DNA from: Fusibacter sp. 3D3
Lineage (GTDB): Bacteria > Bacillota > Clostridia > Peptostreptococcales > Acidaminobacteraceae
Direction: 5' to 3'
Length of the DNA stretch: 60,026 bases
Assembly (NCBI RefSeq): GCF_001748365.1
Contig: NZ_BDHH01000024.1
Span: 1-60,026, forward strand
A model generated the notes under the pieces. That model saw nothing but the letters and a program-made list of their open reading frames with translations. It did no database searches and had not been told where the DNA came from. Below are positions 15,550 to 23,543 of the stretch, piece by piece. A program made the translations under genes and the position numbers. The number at the start of each line of letters is the position of its first letter. Position 1 is the stretch's first letter.

Positions 15550-16041
15550 TCAAATAATCTTAAACTGAGCGTTTGTCAACAGAGTATCCGCGTTGAATTG
15601 TCTCGAGTTTTCGCTATTTGCAAGGTCCTCAACTATTTTATCATGAATATTAATGCACTGTCTTCTGCTGTAGCAAACCACATTTGAGATCATCTCCCAC
15701 TTATATTTCTTGAAATATCTCAACTTAATGATCTCCGTTTCAATGTCAGGCAATTGATCTAATAAGGACTCTACGTAGTTCTTTTTAAGGAATAAAGCCT
15801 CTAGTCTAAGTTCTATCCTTTGAACCTGCTTCATATACAAATCAATGATTTTTTGAGCTTTTTCATAAGTTGGGTCTGAAATTTGATTTCCTTTAGGCAT
15901 ATCCGAATATGTAATTGCAGATAATTCCCTATGTGAAGCTGCCACCTCTGAAAGTTCAAGGATTTCTTGATTTAAGTGATGGATTTCACCACAAAAGGTA
16001 TTGTAACTTTTTAATAAATTTTTAATTTCAATTGCTGTCAT
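15550..16041 (-). CDS. Phage late-gene activator, ArpU/DUF1492-like (sigma region 4-type HTH)
   Basis: The 163-residue protein is helical with a C-terminal domain resembling sigma-70 region 4: D-I-E-T-E-I-I-K-L-R-Y-F-K-K-Y-K-W-E-M-I-S followed by S-R-R-Q-C-I-N-I-H-D-K. Proteins of this type (DUF1492, ArpU, YqaQ) control late genes of Firmicute phages. It is transcribed toward the tail operon and divergently from the XRE/ImmA pair, so repressor cleavage would release its promoter and it in turn would switch on the structural genes. Confidence 0.75.
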   Translation of the reverse strand: MTAIEIKNLLKSYNTFCGEIHHLNQEILELSEVAASHRELSAITYSDMPKGNQISDPTYEKAQKIIDLYMKQVQRIELRLEALFLKKNYVESLLDQLPDIETEIIKLRYFKKYKWEMISNVVCYSRRQCINIHDKIVEDLANSENSRQFNADTLLTNAQFKII

Positions 16042-16088
16042 AATAAAGGCCTCTCTTTCTATACTTATAACTTGGAAATTGCGTTTTG

Positions 16089-16190
16089 CGTTTACGTAAT
16101 TTCATATTACGCTTAATGCAATTTCATGTCAATACGTTTGCGTAATTTAAAATGTTTATTTTTGCATTTACGTAATTAATGTGTTATATT
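16089..16190 (+). promoter_or_regulatory. Operator array and promoter of the right XRE/ImmA module
   Basis: CGTAAT-containing sites occur three times: a perfect inverted repeat CGTAAT-N5-ATTACG at about 16095-16111, TTTGCGTAATTT near 16137-16148, and TTTACGTAATTA at about 16166-16177. The last lies inside a good promoter, TTGCAT (16162-16167), 17-base spacer, TATATT (16185-16190), reading toward the XRE gene. The array thus allows autoregulation and control of the divergent activator. Confidence 0.7.
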
Positions 16191-16222
16191 AGTGATAGGG
16201 TTATTGTAAGAGGAGGTCAAAG

Positions 16223-16543
16223 ATGGATTTTAAGAGTAAACTCAAGAAAAAAAGGCAAGAACTCAACTTGACCTTAGAAGAATTGGCAACAAAGGTTGGT
16301 GTAAGTGCTGCGACCATTCAAAGATACGAGAGTGGAGAAATTAAAAATTTAAGAAATGATAAGGTCAAGCGCCTTGCTGATGCGCTAGGTGTAACGCCGA
16401 ACTATCTTATGAACTGGGGCGAAGAAGATTCCAGCATCAATACCATCGCCGCTCACGCACTCTCAGACTTAACCGCAGACGAGCAAAAAAAAGTCTTAGA
16501 ATTTGCTCAATTTATCAAATCACAGAGGGATAAGAATGATTAA
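16223..16543 (+). CDS. XRE-family repressor (ImmR/C1-like), right module
   Basis: The N-terminal helix-turn-helix (L-T-L-E-E-L-A-T-K-V-G-V-S, then T-I-Q-R-Y-E-S-G-E) is followed by A-L-G-V-T-P-N-Y-L-M-N-W and a helical tail, the layout of phage repressors of the ImmR type. An AGAGGAGG site precedes the ATG. The start of the ImmA-like gene overlaps its stop by 8 bases. It is divergent from the late activator, making it the likely master repressor of the tail operon. Confidence 0.88.
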   Translation: MDFKSKLKKKRQELNLTLEELATKVGVSAATIQRYESGEIKNLRNDKVKRLADALGVTPNYLMNWGEEDSSINTIAAHALSDLTADEQKKVLEFAQFIKSQRDKND

Positions 16544-16997
16544 AAATTTATTAGATCACATTGAAAAAAAGAACATTGCTTTTGTAGAACACAAAATTCC
16601 CGTAAAAGACGTCAAGGGGCTCTATTTTGACGAAACCATTATATTGGATCAATCTCAAATCGAAACAGAGGCTGAAATGGCATGTATTCTTGCTGAGGAA
16701 ATTGGACACTATGAAACTTCAGTTGGCAATATATTGGATCAAGATAGTCTTAAAAATATAAAACAAGAAAAAATGGCACGTAGATGGGCGCATAAAAAAC
16801 TCATTCCACTTGAAAAATTTATTGATTGTTTTAAATATGGCTGTCACAATCCCTATGAGGTTGCAGAGCATATTGGTGTCACCAGTGAATTCTTAGAAGA
16901 AACCGTAAATACATATATGCAAATTTACGGTCGTTACGTGGTCGTTGATGATTACATAATCTATTTTGACCCCTTAGGTGTGATGAGGCGTCTCTAA
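16536..16997 (+). CDS. ImmA/IrrE-family protein with altered HExxH, right module
   Basis: Starting at the ATG at 16536 (AGGG site, ATGATTAA overlap with the repressor stop) the product is 153 residues. The active site region reads I-L-A-E-E-I-G-H-Y-E: the first histidine of HExxH is a glutamate (E54), while E55 and H58 remain. This E-E-x-G-H variant is common in phage ImmA-like proteins and may retain metal binding by other ligands or act without proteolysis. The A-R-R-W-A helix and K-L-I-P turn of the family are present. It would inactivate the adjacent repressor upon a stress signal. Confidence 0.8.
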   Translation: MIKNLLDHIEKKNIAFVEHKIPVKDVKGLYFDETIILDQSQIETEAEMACILAEEIGHYETSVGNILDQDSLKNIKQEKMARRWAHKKLIPLEKFIDCFKYGCHNPYEVAEHIGVTSEFLEETVNTYMQIYGRYVVVDDYIIYFDPLGVMRRL

Positions 16998-17013
16998 ACA
17001 GGGTTTGTTGTGA

Positions 17014-17053
17014 AAAAAAGGCTTGATAAAGTCATCATTGACTTTGATCAAGC
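17014..17053 (-). terminator. Terminator of the creatininase-MerR operon
   Basis: A long stem (GCTTGATCAAAGTCA with TGACTTTATCAAGC, one bulge) is followed on the minus strand by seven T. It ends transcription coming from the MerR gene and separates it from the convergent ImmA-like gene. Confidence 0.75.
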
Positions 17054-17128
17054 GCTTAGTGTTATATTGACGCATTATGATTTCGATTAAAAGCTAAGAA
17101 AACAGATGTGTCAAAATTTTTGTTAAAT

Positions 17129-17917
17129 CTATTCAATACTCACAATAATTTCGACATGCATCCGGCCACTGTCCATGAGATATTTTTCATAAATTTGATT
17201 CACAACATATCCGTTTAAGTTGATATGATCAAATAATTGCTTGTATCCATGTTCTCGATTTTTAATGCTATCACATACAAGTTTTAAGCTTAACACTTGA
17301 GGTTGTGCCTTGATTTTACCTTCCTTTACGTTTTCTAAAGTATAAGCAAAGATCTCATCGTAATGTGCCATGTTCTCATCAAAACTTCTTCTAAAGATGT
17401 GCCCTGAAGTGAGTTTTAAGCCGTTGGCACTTTCATAAAAAGCACTTATCACCGCATTTAAGTCCCTCTGATTCACATCAATAGAATTATAAAACAGATT
17501 TCCTTTTTCAACAAAGAAACCTTTTTCAATGCTATAGCTTATCACTTTTTCATCTCTTGAAGCCTCTGAAGTTAAATAATGGTTTATTAAAGCTTTCTGC
17601 TCTTTTAACTGTTTAATGGACCTTTCTATTGCCGTCAATCTATGAGCATAAACTGCATTCAATTGCTCATTCGGTTTCGCTGAATTATACACTGCTAATA
17701 TACTTTTGATCTGATCCAATGGGATGCCAATTGCCTTTAATCTCAAAATTTCTCGGATAATTTCTATCTGGGATTCATCGTAGTATCTATATTGATTTGT
17801 CTCGTCTATTCTAACAGGCTTAAACAAGTCAATTTCATCATAATATCTTAACGTCTTCTTATTTAAGTTACAAATCATCGAAAATTGTCCAATACTATAC
17901 ATTTCTAATGCCTCCAT
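17129..17917 (-). CDS. MerR-family regulator with C-terminal effector domain
   Basis: The N-terminal winged helix is clear: Y-S-I-G-Q-F-S-M-I-C-N-L-N-K-K-T-L-R-Y-Y-D-E (residues 7-28) and R-Y-Y-D-E-S-Q. A dimerisation helix follows to about residue 120, then a C-terminal domain of about 140 residues that resembles GyrI-like ligand-binding domains (BmrR type) rather than a metal site. The gene overlaps the upstream creatininase gene by 23 bases, and the shared promoter has the 19-base spacer and dyad that MerR proteins remodel, so autoregulation is likely. The ligand is unknown and may be the creatininase substrate or product. Confidence 0.88.
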   Translation of the reverse strand: MEALEMYSIGQFSMICNLNKKTLRYYDEIDLFKPVRIDETNQYRYYDESQIEIIREILRLKAIGIPLDQIKSILAVYNSAKPNEQLNAVYAHRLTAIERSIKQLKEQKALINHYLTSEASRDEKVISYSIEKGFFVEKGNLFYNSIDVNQRDLNAVISAFYESANGLKLTSGHIFRRSFDENMAHYDEIFAYTLENVKEGKIKAQPQVLSLKLVCDSIKNREHGYKQLFDHINLNGYVVNQIYEKYLMDSGRMHVEIIVSIE

Positions 17918-18755
17918 TTTTCACCTTCATAAATGGCAGTTCAAAAAGCTTATGATGTTCATACTGTTTATAATCCGTTCGCTTTATGAAAGCAGAAACA
18001 CATTTATTGATACGCTCTACCCCATCATGATTCAGTGCAATTCCAAGTTCAGCAGTTGCCTCTTTTGGAAATCCTAAATGTCCATAATTTTTAGTTTTCG
18101 CCATGACGATTTCAGGTAAAATCATCTCTTTGTCGGTGATTTCAATATTGGGTTGATCCTTGTAGTTAGGCTTTACAACCTCAGGCATTATCGCTAGCAT
18201 ACACGAAGTCTCTATCCATCCTGCATGAAAGTCATTGTGAAATTGACTGAGCTTATCTGATAAATTTGGATGATTATCCATTGCTTTTTTTGACACTTTT
18301 CCGCTAAAAATAGCCCCCATAGGTGAAAAAGCAACTTCATCGTATTTTTGATTTACTAAATCACATGCCTGCTCAATCGCAATTAAATGTTTTGGATCAG
18401 CATGTCCTGAAATAATGACGATATGCTTGATACCCCATGCCGCAATGGCACTTATGGATTTTAAAACTAAGTGGTAAAGCTGCTCCTGCCCTAGATGAAG
18501 GTTCCCTATAAAACCATCCATTTGAGCATATCCATAGGGCACGATGGGCATTGTAAGAAAAGTGTACTCTTCCATTTCCGCTTCAAGTAACTCAATGCTC
18601 TTATGAATCCAAAATTCGGTTTCATAGACATCTACCCCTATGGGTAAATGCTTTCCGTGTTGCTCGATTGGTGCTATGCCAAAGTATAATACCGTTTTGT
18701 CCTTATCTAGTGCTTCAATATCGCACCAACTCAATGTCATCACATTTTTACTCAT
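17895..18755 (-). CDS. Creatininase-family amidohydrolase/ring hydrolase
   Basis: The 286-residue protein has the creatininase-family metal site: P-I-E-Q-H-G-K-H-L-P-I-G-V-D (E, H and D ligands, about residues 29-42) and I-S-G-H-A-D-P near residue 127, where most members have N-G-H-G-G/N. The superfamily includes creatinine amidohydrolase, FAPy deformylase, MftE, and the C-C ring hydrolase IolN, so the substrate is not fixed. The altered S-G-H-A-D suggests a subfamily of its own. It leads an operon with a MerR regulator. Confidence 0.82.
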   Translation of the reverse strand: MSKNVMTLSWCDIEALDKDKTVLYFGIAPIEQHGKHLPIGVDVYETEFWIHKSIELLEAEMEEYTFLTMPIVPYGYAQMDGFIGNLHLGQEQLYHLVLKSISAIAAWGIKHIVIISGHADPKHLIAIEQACDLVNQKYDEVAFSPMGAIFSGKVSKKAMDNHPNLSDKLSQFHNDFHAGWIETSCMLAIMPEVVKPNYKDQPNIEITDKEMILPEIVMAKTKNYGHLGFPKEATAELGIALNHDGVERINKCVSAFIKRTDYKQYEHHKLFELPFMKVKNGGIRNV

Positions 18756-18781
18756 AACTGACCTCCTTGTATTCTAAGATC

Positions 18782-18812
18782 AGTTTATAGCTTCCTTCTA
18801 CTGGAAGGTCAA
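18782..18812 (-). promoter_or_regulatory. MerR-type promoter of the creatininase operon
   Basis: TTGACC (18807-18812) and TAAACT (18782-18787) are separated by 19 bases, the elongated spacer that MerR proteins compensate for. The spacer holds the imperfect dyad CTTCC-N7-GGAAG. The creatininase gene starts 26 bases downstream of the -10 box behind AAGGAGG. Confidence 0.8.
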
Positions 18813-18852
18813 GGCAAATATCCATTATAAAATTTATTTTCCTTATTCTGAT

Positions 18853-19755
18853 CTATTGAGCTACTGAAGCAGAAAGGACAATAGACAAGTATTTTTCTTC
18901 AGTAGAAGATCCTCTTGAAGTTAAAATGATTGGCACTTTAGCGCCTACTACAATGCCGGCCATCTTTGCGTTTGCACTGTAGACCAATGCCTTACCTAAA
19001 ATATTGCCCGCAGTGATATTAGGAACCACTAAAATATCTGTATTCCCCGTGACTTCACTGTGATAGCCTTTGATTTCAGCAGAGGCCTTGCTGATCATTA
19101 AATCGTATGAAATCGGACCTTCCACCACACAATTTAAAATTTCACCCTTTTGATTCATTTTTTTCAGTAAATCAGCCTCCACCGTTTCTGGCATTTTGGG
19201 GTTCACTTTTTCAACAGCCGTAAGTACCGCAACATTTGGTTTTTCATACCCCAAAGCATGGAACACAGATACCGCATTCTCAATAATCTGCTTTTTTTCT
19301 TCCAGATTAGGGTACATCATCATCCCGCCATCTGTCATTGCAAGTAATTTATGATAATTATGAATCTCATGAAAAACCAAATGCGAAATTAAGCGTCCCG
19401 TCCTTAGCCCAAACGCTTTATCCACGACTGCTTTTAAGAGATCTGCCGTTTGGATTTTACCTTTCATGATGACATCTACTTTACCTTCATGAACCATACT
19501 CACGGCTTTTCGTGCGGATTCAATATCGTCTAATATATCTATAACGGATGTATCCTCTATGATTTCATTCAGATCATTTGCTATTTTTAAAATCTCCTTT
19601 TTATTGCCAATGAGGATTGGATCGACCAATTGATCTCTTCGCGCCTTAAAAACGGCTTCAAGTGTGTGCTCATCTTGAGCCACGACAACGGCTACTTTCT
19701 TTTTCACAGGCCTATCCTGTACCCGTCTTATCAACTCATCAAAATTCTTAATCAT
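18853..19755 (-). CDS. ptb: Phosphate butyryltransferase (phosphotransacetylase family)
   Basis: From the ATG at 19755 (an alternative GTG sits 3 bases upstream, at better spacing to AGGAGG) the protein is 300 residues, the normal length for Ptb. It shows the family's marks: D-P-I-L-I-G-N near residue 50, V-D-V-I-M-K-G-K-I-Q-T near 95, M-T-D-G-G-M-M-M-Y-P and the C-terminal A-G-I-V-V-G-A-K-V-P-I-I-L-T-S-R motif. It exchanges CoA and phosphate on butyryl or related acyl groups. It is the last gene of the operon with butyrate kinase, but the two are separated by two genes of unusual type rather than adjacent as in classical butyrate producers. Confidence 0.9.
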   Translation of the reverse strand: MIKNFDELIRRVQDRPVKKKVAVVVAQDEHTLEAVFKARRDQLVDPILIGNKKEILKIANDLNEIIEDTSVIDILDDIESARKAVSMVHEGKVDVIMKGKIQTADLLKAVVDKAFGLRTGRLISHLVFHEIHNYHKLLAMTDGGMMMYPNLEEKKQIIENAVSVFHALGYEKPNVAVLTAVEKVNPKMPETVEADLLKKMNQKGEILNCVVEGPISYDLMISKASAEIKGYHSEVTGNTDILVVPNITAGNILGKALVYSANAKMAGIVVGAKVPIILTSRGSSTEEKYLSIVLSASVAQ

Positions 19756-19833
19756 CACGTTTAACGCCTCCTGTAAATGTTTAAGGAGAACATTGCCTAA
19801 AGGTGCAGACAATATCCCCCAAATCAAATGACT

Positions 19834-20454
19834 CTACTTGATATATTTGTATTTTAATGTGCTACCCTTACCTTCAACCGAAAGGTCCGCATAGGGATTA
19901 AACTTCGTATTTTTAACCACACTGAAAAGCGCATACATTTGTGGTAAAAAATTGCCCCAGTTCCCCACTTCTTCTTCACAGTGAGCTGCCCAGATAACAC
20001 CATCCTCTTGTGTTTCTTTCTTTTTAGTGCCGATTGCAGACGATTTACCCACAACACCATAATCTGTCTTCTCCCACTGATGGATTCTATATCCCATCGG
20101 TTCGGGATTTTCCAGACATTTTTCGCCGAGTCCTAGACCTGCAACGATGACACAATGTTCATAGATCACATATTCTTTCACCCATTCTGGCACATCTTCA
20201 AGTGCTTCAAAACGAATATACAAATTCTGTCTGGTACCATCATTCCATGTTTGCGGCGCAATGTGAATCGAACCCACAGGATTGCCATGAACAGGCGCCT
20301 TTTCCCATATTAGAGGCTCATGTTGGCTGGGATGCCAAAGTAAAAAACTCTTCTCCATATTACTCCAAAACCAATCAATCATTTTGGGGGTTATATTTTC
20401 GTGTTCCCAATCAAGATGTGTGCCTTTGCCGTCGTAGCTTGTAACAGATTTCAT
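19834..20454 (-). CDS. DAPG hydrolase/phloretin hydrolase-like protein
   Basis: The 206-residue protein contains M-I-D-W-F-W-S-N-M-E-K-S and L-W-H-P-S-Q-H-E-P near the N-terminus, Y-E-H-C-V-I-V-A-G-L-G in the middle and A-A-H-C-E-E-E-V-G-N-W-G near the C-terminus. These resemble the histidine/glutamate zinc-binding segments of the PhlG family, which hydrolyse a C-C bond next to a phenolic ring (2,4-diacetylphloroglucinol; phloretin in Eubacterium ramulus). It is shorter than PhlG (about 290). The neighbouring acyl-phosphate enzymes could use the released acid after CoA activation. Family call from motif memory, substrate unknown. Confidence 0.6.
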   Translation of the reverse strand: MKSVTSYDGKGTHLDWEHENITPKMIDWFWSNMEKSFLLWHPSQHEPLIWEKAPVHGNPVGSIHIAPQTWNDGTRQNLYIRFEALEDVPEWVKEYVIYEHCVIVAGLGLGEKCLENPEPMGYRIHQWEKTDYGVVGKSSAIGTKKKETQEDGVIWAAHCEEEVGNWGNFLPQMYALFSVVKNTKFNPYADLSVEGKGSTLKYKYIK

Positions 20455-20473
20455 TATATTATGCTCCTCTCAT

Positions 20474-21307
20474 CTAACGTGTTGTTATATACCCTTGCCA
20501 TTGTGCCAAATGATCTGAATCCGGTCTATCCATTATAAAAACACCCGTAATGTCTTTATAAGCTTCAAAGAAAGGAAATTGATCGACTTTACTCCATGCG
20601 GGTTTAGTGAAGAGGTGTCCATTCTTGACCATGGCATTATGCCAAGCTTCACTATCATCAAACCATAATTCCACAATGCGATCAAAGGGATTAATTCTCG
20701 GGGAGTCCATTACCCTACTGGATAAAAATCGGATCACTTCTGGCATTTCAGCTGCTTCTTTCGCAAATGTTTCTAAAAACCACTGATCTCCTTCCTCTAC
20801 AGTTACCCCTTCAGGATAGGATAAGAAAAATAGCCATCTAAAATTGGCGCCATCATCGGTTAGTCGTTCACTTCCCTTAAAATCATTTTCCCAAAAAATC
20901 GGCGCAAAACAGAAAACAATGGGATGATAACCCTCTGCCGAGCCTTGCCATCCGGATTGTCTTAAAGTATTACTTGGCGGTTGACACGTTATTTCCATAA
21001 AATCATGGGGATAAGCTTCTGTAAACGCAAGGCCTCTGGAATGTCCTAACCCCTTATCTTGAAAAATATTAAAATTCCAATAGTGCTCTGTCATAATCCA
21101 ATTATAGGTTCCAAATTGCTCTGCGCCTTCTACAAGTGGAAGCGCATGATAAGTGGCGTATTTTGTGCAATACGGTCTAAACTGCGAAATGCTTTCAGGC
21201 ACATGCTGCTTATACAGCCACCTAAACGCTTTGGGTCTATCGTTATCGGACCTAACATTATTTAAGATGAAACTTCTCATAGGTTTAAACTCTGGTACAT
21301 AACTCAT
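20474..21307 (-). CDS. EthD-like/dimeric alpha-beta barrel protein
   Basis: The start at 21307 is chosen for the GGGAGG site 7 bases upstream; an ATG at 21331 precedes that site. The 277-residue product looks like two ferredoxin-like halves: S-F-I-L-N-N-V-R plus H-V-P-E-S-I-S-Q at the start and R-W-L-F-F-L-S-Y-P-E-G-V-T-V-E-E-G-D-Q-W-F in the middle, the latter typical of EthD domains. It has several conserved-looking aromatic and histidine residues but no cofactor motif. EthD-like proteins act in breakdown of ethers and polyketide-type aromatics. It sits 19 bases from the PhlG-like gene, so a joint function is likely. Confidence 0.5.
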   Translation of the reverse strand: MSYVPEFKPMRSFILNNVRSDNDRPKAFRWLYKQHVPESISQFRPYCTKYATYHALPLVEGAEQFGTYNWIMTEHYWNFNIFQDKGLGHSRGLAFTEAYPHDFMEITCQPPSNTLRQSGWQGSAEGYHPIVFCFAPIFWENDFKGSERLTDDGANFRWLFFLSYPEGVTVEEGDQWFLETFAKEAAEMPEVIRFLSSRVMDSPRINPFDRIVELWFDDSEAWHNAMVKNGHLFTKPAWSKVDQFPFFEAYKDITGVFIMDRPDSDHLAQWQGYITTR

Positions 21308-21340
21308 ATGATATCCTCCCTGTTTATCCAATCCAAACTT

Positions 21341-22432
21341 TTATGCATTGAGATTTTCAATATACTCATGTGCGCTTTCTTCCCCTTTAAAAACTCGGTA
21401 TGCGCCACTGGCAAGTGCTTCCATTTCATTTTCACCCGGCATAACCACGACCTTTCCTATAAATTCAACACGTGCTCTAATCATCTCTGTTAAATAATTT
21501 GAATAGGCAATACCACCTGTTAAAATGATCGCATCCACATCCCCTTTTAAGACTGTTGCCATTTCGCCAATGCCTTTAGAAATTTGATATGCCATGGCTT
21601 CGAAAACCAAAGCTGCTTCTTGATCCCCATTTTCAGCACGCTCTCCAACACTTTTAGCATCTGTTGTGCCAAGATATGCCATGATGCCACCTTTGCCGCG
21701 CATGCTCTTTTTAATCTCATTTTTGCTGTACTGACCACTAAAGCAAAGTTCGATTAGATCATTGCAAGGAACTCTCCCTGCACGCTCTGGCGAAAATGGG
21801 CCTTCATCATCTGCGATAATATCCACCATTTTGCCTTTAAAATGTGCATTGACCGATATGCCGCCACCCAGATGCGCAATCACAAGATTGAGATCTGAAT
21901 ACTTACAATTTATGTTCTTGGCATATTCATGTGCCATTGCCCTAGAATTTAAAGTATGACTAAAGCTCTTTCGCGGAACAAGAGGTGATCCAGAAAGCCG
22001 TGCGACATCTGTCAATTCATCTACAGCCACTGAATCGTAAATCAGTGCATCAATCCCCAATGGCTCTGCGATTTTGTAGGCTATAATGGCAGATAAATTC
22101 GAAGCATGTTCAGGTATCGTATCGCTTTTAAGACGATTGATCATCGTCTGATTCACTTTATATGCACCCGATTGCACTGGGGGCAAAAGGCCACCTCTTC
22201 CGACAATTAAAGACAACGCTTTCATATCGACACCTTTCTCTTTTAAAAGAGATGCCACTAAGCTCTGTCTAAACTCCAACTGTTCCGTAACGCGACCGAA
22301 AGAACTTAAAGCTTCAGCGCTATGCACTATATTTTCAACAAACACAAGTACATTCTCTTTATAAACGGCTATTTTCGTTGACGTCGAACCTGTATTAATT
22401 GCTAAAATCATCATACAATCGTCTTTTCTCAT
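21341..22432 (-). CDS. buk: Butyrate kinase
   Basis: The 363-residue protein has the ASKHA-fold signatures: A-I-N-T-G-S-T-S-T-K-I-A near the N-terminus (phosphate 1 motif), A-H-L-G-G-G-I-S-V-N-A-H (phosphate 2) and I-L-T-G-G-I-A-Y-S (adenosine motif). It transfers the acyl-phosphate group to ADP, giving a carboxylic acid and ATP. The start at 22432 has a GGGAG site; a second ATG pair six codons on lacks one. With Ptb in the same operon it completes an acyl-CoA to ATP route, perhaps for a branched or unusual acid. Confidence 0.92.
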   Translation of the reverse strand: MRKDDCMMILAINTGSTSTKIAVYKENVLVFVENIVHSAEALSSFGRVTEQLEFRQSLVASLLKEKGVDMKALSLIVGRGGLLPPVQSGAYKVNQTMINRLKSDTIPEHASNLSAIIAYKIAEPLGIDALIYDSVAVDELTDVARLSGSPLVPRKSFSHTLNSRAMAHEYAKNINCKYSDLNLVIAHLGGGISVNAHFKGKMVDIIADDEGPFSPERAGRVPCNDLIELCFSGQYSKNEIKKSMRGKGGIMAYLGTTDAKSVGERAENGDQEAALVFEAMAYQISKGIGEMATVLKGDVDAIILTGGIAYSNYLTEMIRARVEFIGKVVVMPGENEMEALASGAYRVFKGEESAHEYIENLNA

Positions 22433-22502
22433 TGTCCCTCTCCCAATCTACTTTTATTTTCCATTATGGTGTATTCACACCGATCTTCCTCTAAGCTTAT
22501 AC

Positions 22503-23456
22503 TTATGGACGTAAAGGTTCAATAAAGGCTTTGTATTTTCCCATTTTTTCTGGCAAAAGATTCATATCAGGATGAGGCACTAAAGAAATTTCTTTAAGTT
22601 CTTTTGCATGATGAAATTTACCAGATAAATTCACATGTGAAAGCGCACGTTGTTCCTCTGTCACTGTAAAAGAAACAGAGTCCCCTTGAACGGTCAACGT
22701 CCCTTTAACACCACATATCCCGCAGATGGCTGGATTTACTTTATCCACATTGTTGATTTCAAATAATTTGGAATGGCATATCGGACAAACGCCTTTATCC
22801 CCAATATAAGTGGCTTCAGTCAATGGCTTCTTCAAAGTTTCAACCAAATGTACCCCTGAATTACGCGCTCTTTCTAGCCACTGATCGTAAAGTGCTACCA
22901 CACCTGGAAGCGCAACCCAATTGACCAACATTTTATCGACCACCTCATATTGCATAGACAACACGGACAAATGCATCATTGGAAGTGCCAACGTATCCCA
23001 TTCACTTCCACCCACTGCGATCAGTGACGCCGCTTTTGGCATAAAGGATCTTGGATCTGGCCCTTTTCCCGTCGTTACATTTTTAGCAGCTCTTGTTTGT
23101 TTTGCAATCAATTTGAACGCCATATCGTGTGAAGGGCCAAGTCGATCGTTTAAAATTTTAAGTTGCCCTGGTGCTGTTTTTTCATAGATTGGTGCGCCCA
23201 ATATAAGACCATCACACGCTAATAATTGCTCGTCTAAAAACTCGAAATCATCTTTTAAAACACATTTGCCCGAACCTGACTTTTCAAGCAAATCAATCAC
23301 ACAAGCATTACATCCTGTACACGGTTTTAGATTGAGCTCTTGAAGACGTATAAACACCACCTCTGCCCCAGTTTCTTTTGCGCCCATTAAAGCTTCTTTG
23401 ACTAAAATTTCTGTATTGCTCATTTTACGTCCACAACTAATCCCTAAAACTTTCAT
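22503..23456 (-). CDS. Iron-sulfur flavoprotein-like NAD(P)H reductase with zinc ribbon
   Basis: The N-terminal 200 residues form a flavodoxin-like FMN-binding domain (G-I-S-C-G-R-K-M-S-N-T-E, L-I-L-G-A-P-I-Y near residue 86). Cysteines at 46, 49, 52 and 65 resemble the compact 4Fe-4S motif of Isf-type flavoproteins, though the last gap is longer than usual. A C-terminal zinc-ribbon pair (C-P-I-C and C-G-I-C, about residues 225-250) is added. It is the first gene of the sigma-54-type operon, so it probably performs a reductive step on the substrate or delivers electrons. The substrate is unknown. Confidence 0.75.
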   Translation of the reverse strand: MKVLGISCGRKMSNTEILVKEALMGAKETGAEVVFIRLQELNLKPCTGCNACVIDLLEKSGSGKCVLKDDFEFLDEQLLACDGLILGAPIYEKTAPGQLKILNDRLGPSHDMAFKLIAKQTRAAKNVTTGKGPDPRSFMPKAASLIAVGGSEWDTLALPMMHLSVLSMQYEVVDKMLVNWVALPGVVALYDQWLERARNSGVHLVETLKKPLTEATYIGDKGVCPICHSKLFEINNVDKVNPAICGICGVKGTLTVQGDSVSFTVTEEQRALSHVNLSGKFHHAKELKEISLVPHPDMNLLPEKMGKYKAFIEPLRP

Positions 23457-23497
23457 AAATCTACCTCCTCAAAGTAATAAAGCCTTACTTTATAACA

Positions 23498-23513
23498 AGC
23501 AATACCTATGCCA
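23498..23513 (-). promoter_or_regulatory. Sigma-54 (-24/-12) promoter of the acyl-phosphate operon
   Basis: The minus strand reads TGGCAT-N5-TTGCT with exactly ten bases between GG and GC, the invariant spacing of sigma-54 promoters. It lies 42 bases before the ATG of the flavoprotein gene, and the next gene upstream encodes a sigma-54 activator. No other strong promoter is seen in this gap. Confidence 0.82.
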
Positions 23514-23543
23514 ATATTCTACCTTCAAATTAACAGGTCTCTT

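Noticed and set aside
15406-15687. Plus-strand open frame of 93 codons in the tail operon leader
   Set aside because: It overlaps the activator gene on the other strand, has no ribosome binding site and no recognisable protein features.
2777-16041. Functional prophage
   Set aside because: No terminase, portal, capsid, replication or integrase gene is present between the regulators and the lysis genes.
17014-17053. Terminator for the ImmA-like gene on the plus strand
   Set aside because: The T-run lies on the minus-strand side of the stem; on the plus strand no T-run follows.
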